A DNA stretch of 64,000 nt, taken from positions 4,332,530-4,396,529 of the forward strand of contig CAXKWD010000006.1 of NCBI GenBank assembly GCA_964059195.1, in the 5' to 3' direction. The stretch is from Ectobius pallidus. Lineage: Eukaryota; Arthropoda; Insecta; Blattodea; Ectobiidae. This document shows, one piece after another, positions 63,666-64,000 of the stretch. The notes beneath the pieces are model-generated. The model saw only the letters and a program-made list of their open reading frames with translations, did not search any database and had not been told where the DNA came from. Made by a program: the position numbers and the translations under genes. Every line of letters starts with the position of its first letter. Position 1 is the first letter of the stretch.

Positions 63666-64000
63666 ATTGTAGCTGTGTTTGCATTTTCTGAATTGCGTTT
63701 AATTATAACATTTGTTAAGCAATCTTGGTTGAGAAATTTTTCCTAAAGCCAAGCTGACTATTGTTAATTTTATCATAATAGCTACTCAAATTAGGCCAAG
63801 GAAATGTAGTAATTTCTCAGATATGATAGAAAAGTGGCACAGTAAAGATATCAGTCAATAGTATTTGTGTATTGGCGTTATCTTTGCATATTTCAATCTG
63901 TCTGGAAATATTCCTTTTGAGAGCGATTGATTTATAACAAGAGTTAATGGTTTGCATATAATATTTTTCATTTCTTTAATAAATGTATCCTTAAACCAAT

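Larger units (their letters stand above)
61360..63999 (-). pseudogene. LINE reverse transcriptase relic, split by two insertions
   Basis: Four pieces read in order on the minus strand: 63999-63670 (KPLTLVINQSLSKGIFPDRL, then QLGFRKNFSTK); about 62885-62847 (AFDCVGHEIL, motif A); 62092-61937 (LSFLRDKGTILVWFKLYLTD and KQKVEVKEKGNS); and 61660-61368 (MTYGSIIWGNSTWW, then NQSQIRHEHNTRFQNNLKY). The hAT 62093-62846 and the plus-strand LINE 62890-63665 fall between pieces. Many stops mark it as dead. The window ends inside it. Confidence 0.75.

Overview
This window looks like intronic and intergenic DNA from a large, AT-rich, repeat-dense insect genome. Support comes from an insect-style secreted S28 serine protease gene split by very large introns, Penelope-like elements, several LINE clades, Tc1/mariner, pogo-like, hAT and Harbinger-like elements, and frequent AGGCCTA words. 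A polyneopteran such as a cockroach is my guess; the sequence alone does not prove it. There are no bacterial operons, rRNA genes or CRISPR arrays.

Host genes are few. (1) Three exons of an S28 serine protease lie on the minus strand: exon 1 (signal peptide) at 15361-15552, exon 2 at 6231-6412, exon 3 (catalytic Ser motif GGSYPG) at 4680-4915. Later exons must lie left of the window. Intron 1 is about 8.9 kb and filled with transposons; intron 2 appears to be a GC-AG intron. (2) A two-exon THAP-type zinc-finger fragment lies on the minus strand at 28662-29079, with three of four zinc ligands replaced. (3) A possible terminal exon of an unknown gene lies at 60227-60510 (minus), with a downstream AATAAA. 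(4) A weak orphan open frame lies at 18401-18661 (minus).

Region by region. 1-2.2 kb: broken Penelope-like element with its two halves in opposite orientation. 3.8-6.4 kb: pogo-like MITE, protease exons, and a hAT nested in another repeat. 6.7-10.7 kb: an R2-like retrotransposon enclosed by terminal inverted repeats starting GGGCCCTATTTCATAAA. 11-15 kb: a mariner hairpin derivative carrying a TTATT-targeting element with internal tandem repeats, then mariner and duplicated units. 15-21 kb: LINE fragments and a second Penelope-like element split by a LINE. 22-27.5 kb: two further inverted-repeat elements. 29-38 kb: THAP fragment, two related LINE copies, and a 6.7 kb inverted-repeat element whose empty site is preserved in a neighbouring duplicate. 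38-42 kb: a long CR1/L2-like LINE. 43-46 kb: second TTATT element and a DD41D-type mariner relic. 48-55 kb: mariner and Harbinger relics and a hAT inserted into one arm of an inverted-repeat element. 55-64 kb: two 760-bp Tc1-like MITEs, a hAT-in-hAT-in-mariner nest, and a LINE cut by a hAT and by another LINE.

The genes do not work together as a pathway. The main information is a readable order of nested insertions, with target-site duplications (TSDs) confirming many boundaries. The strongest candidates for something undescribed are the R2-like element inside inverted repeats and the TTATT-targeting family.
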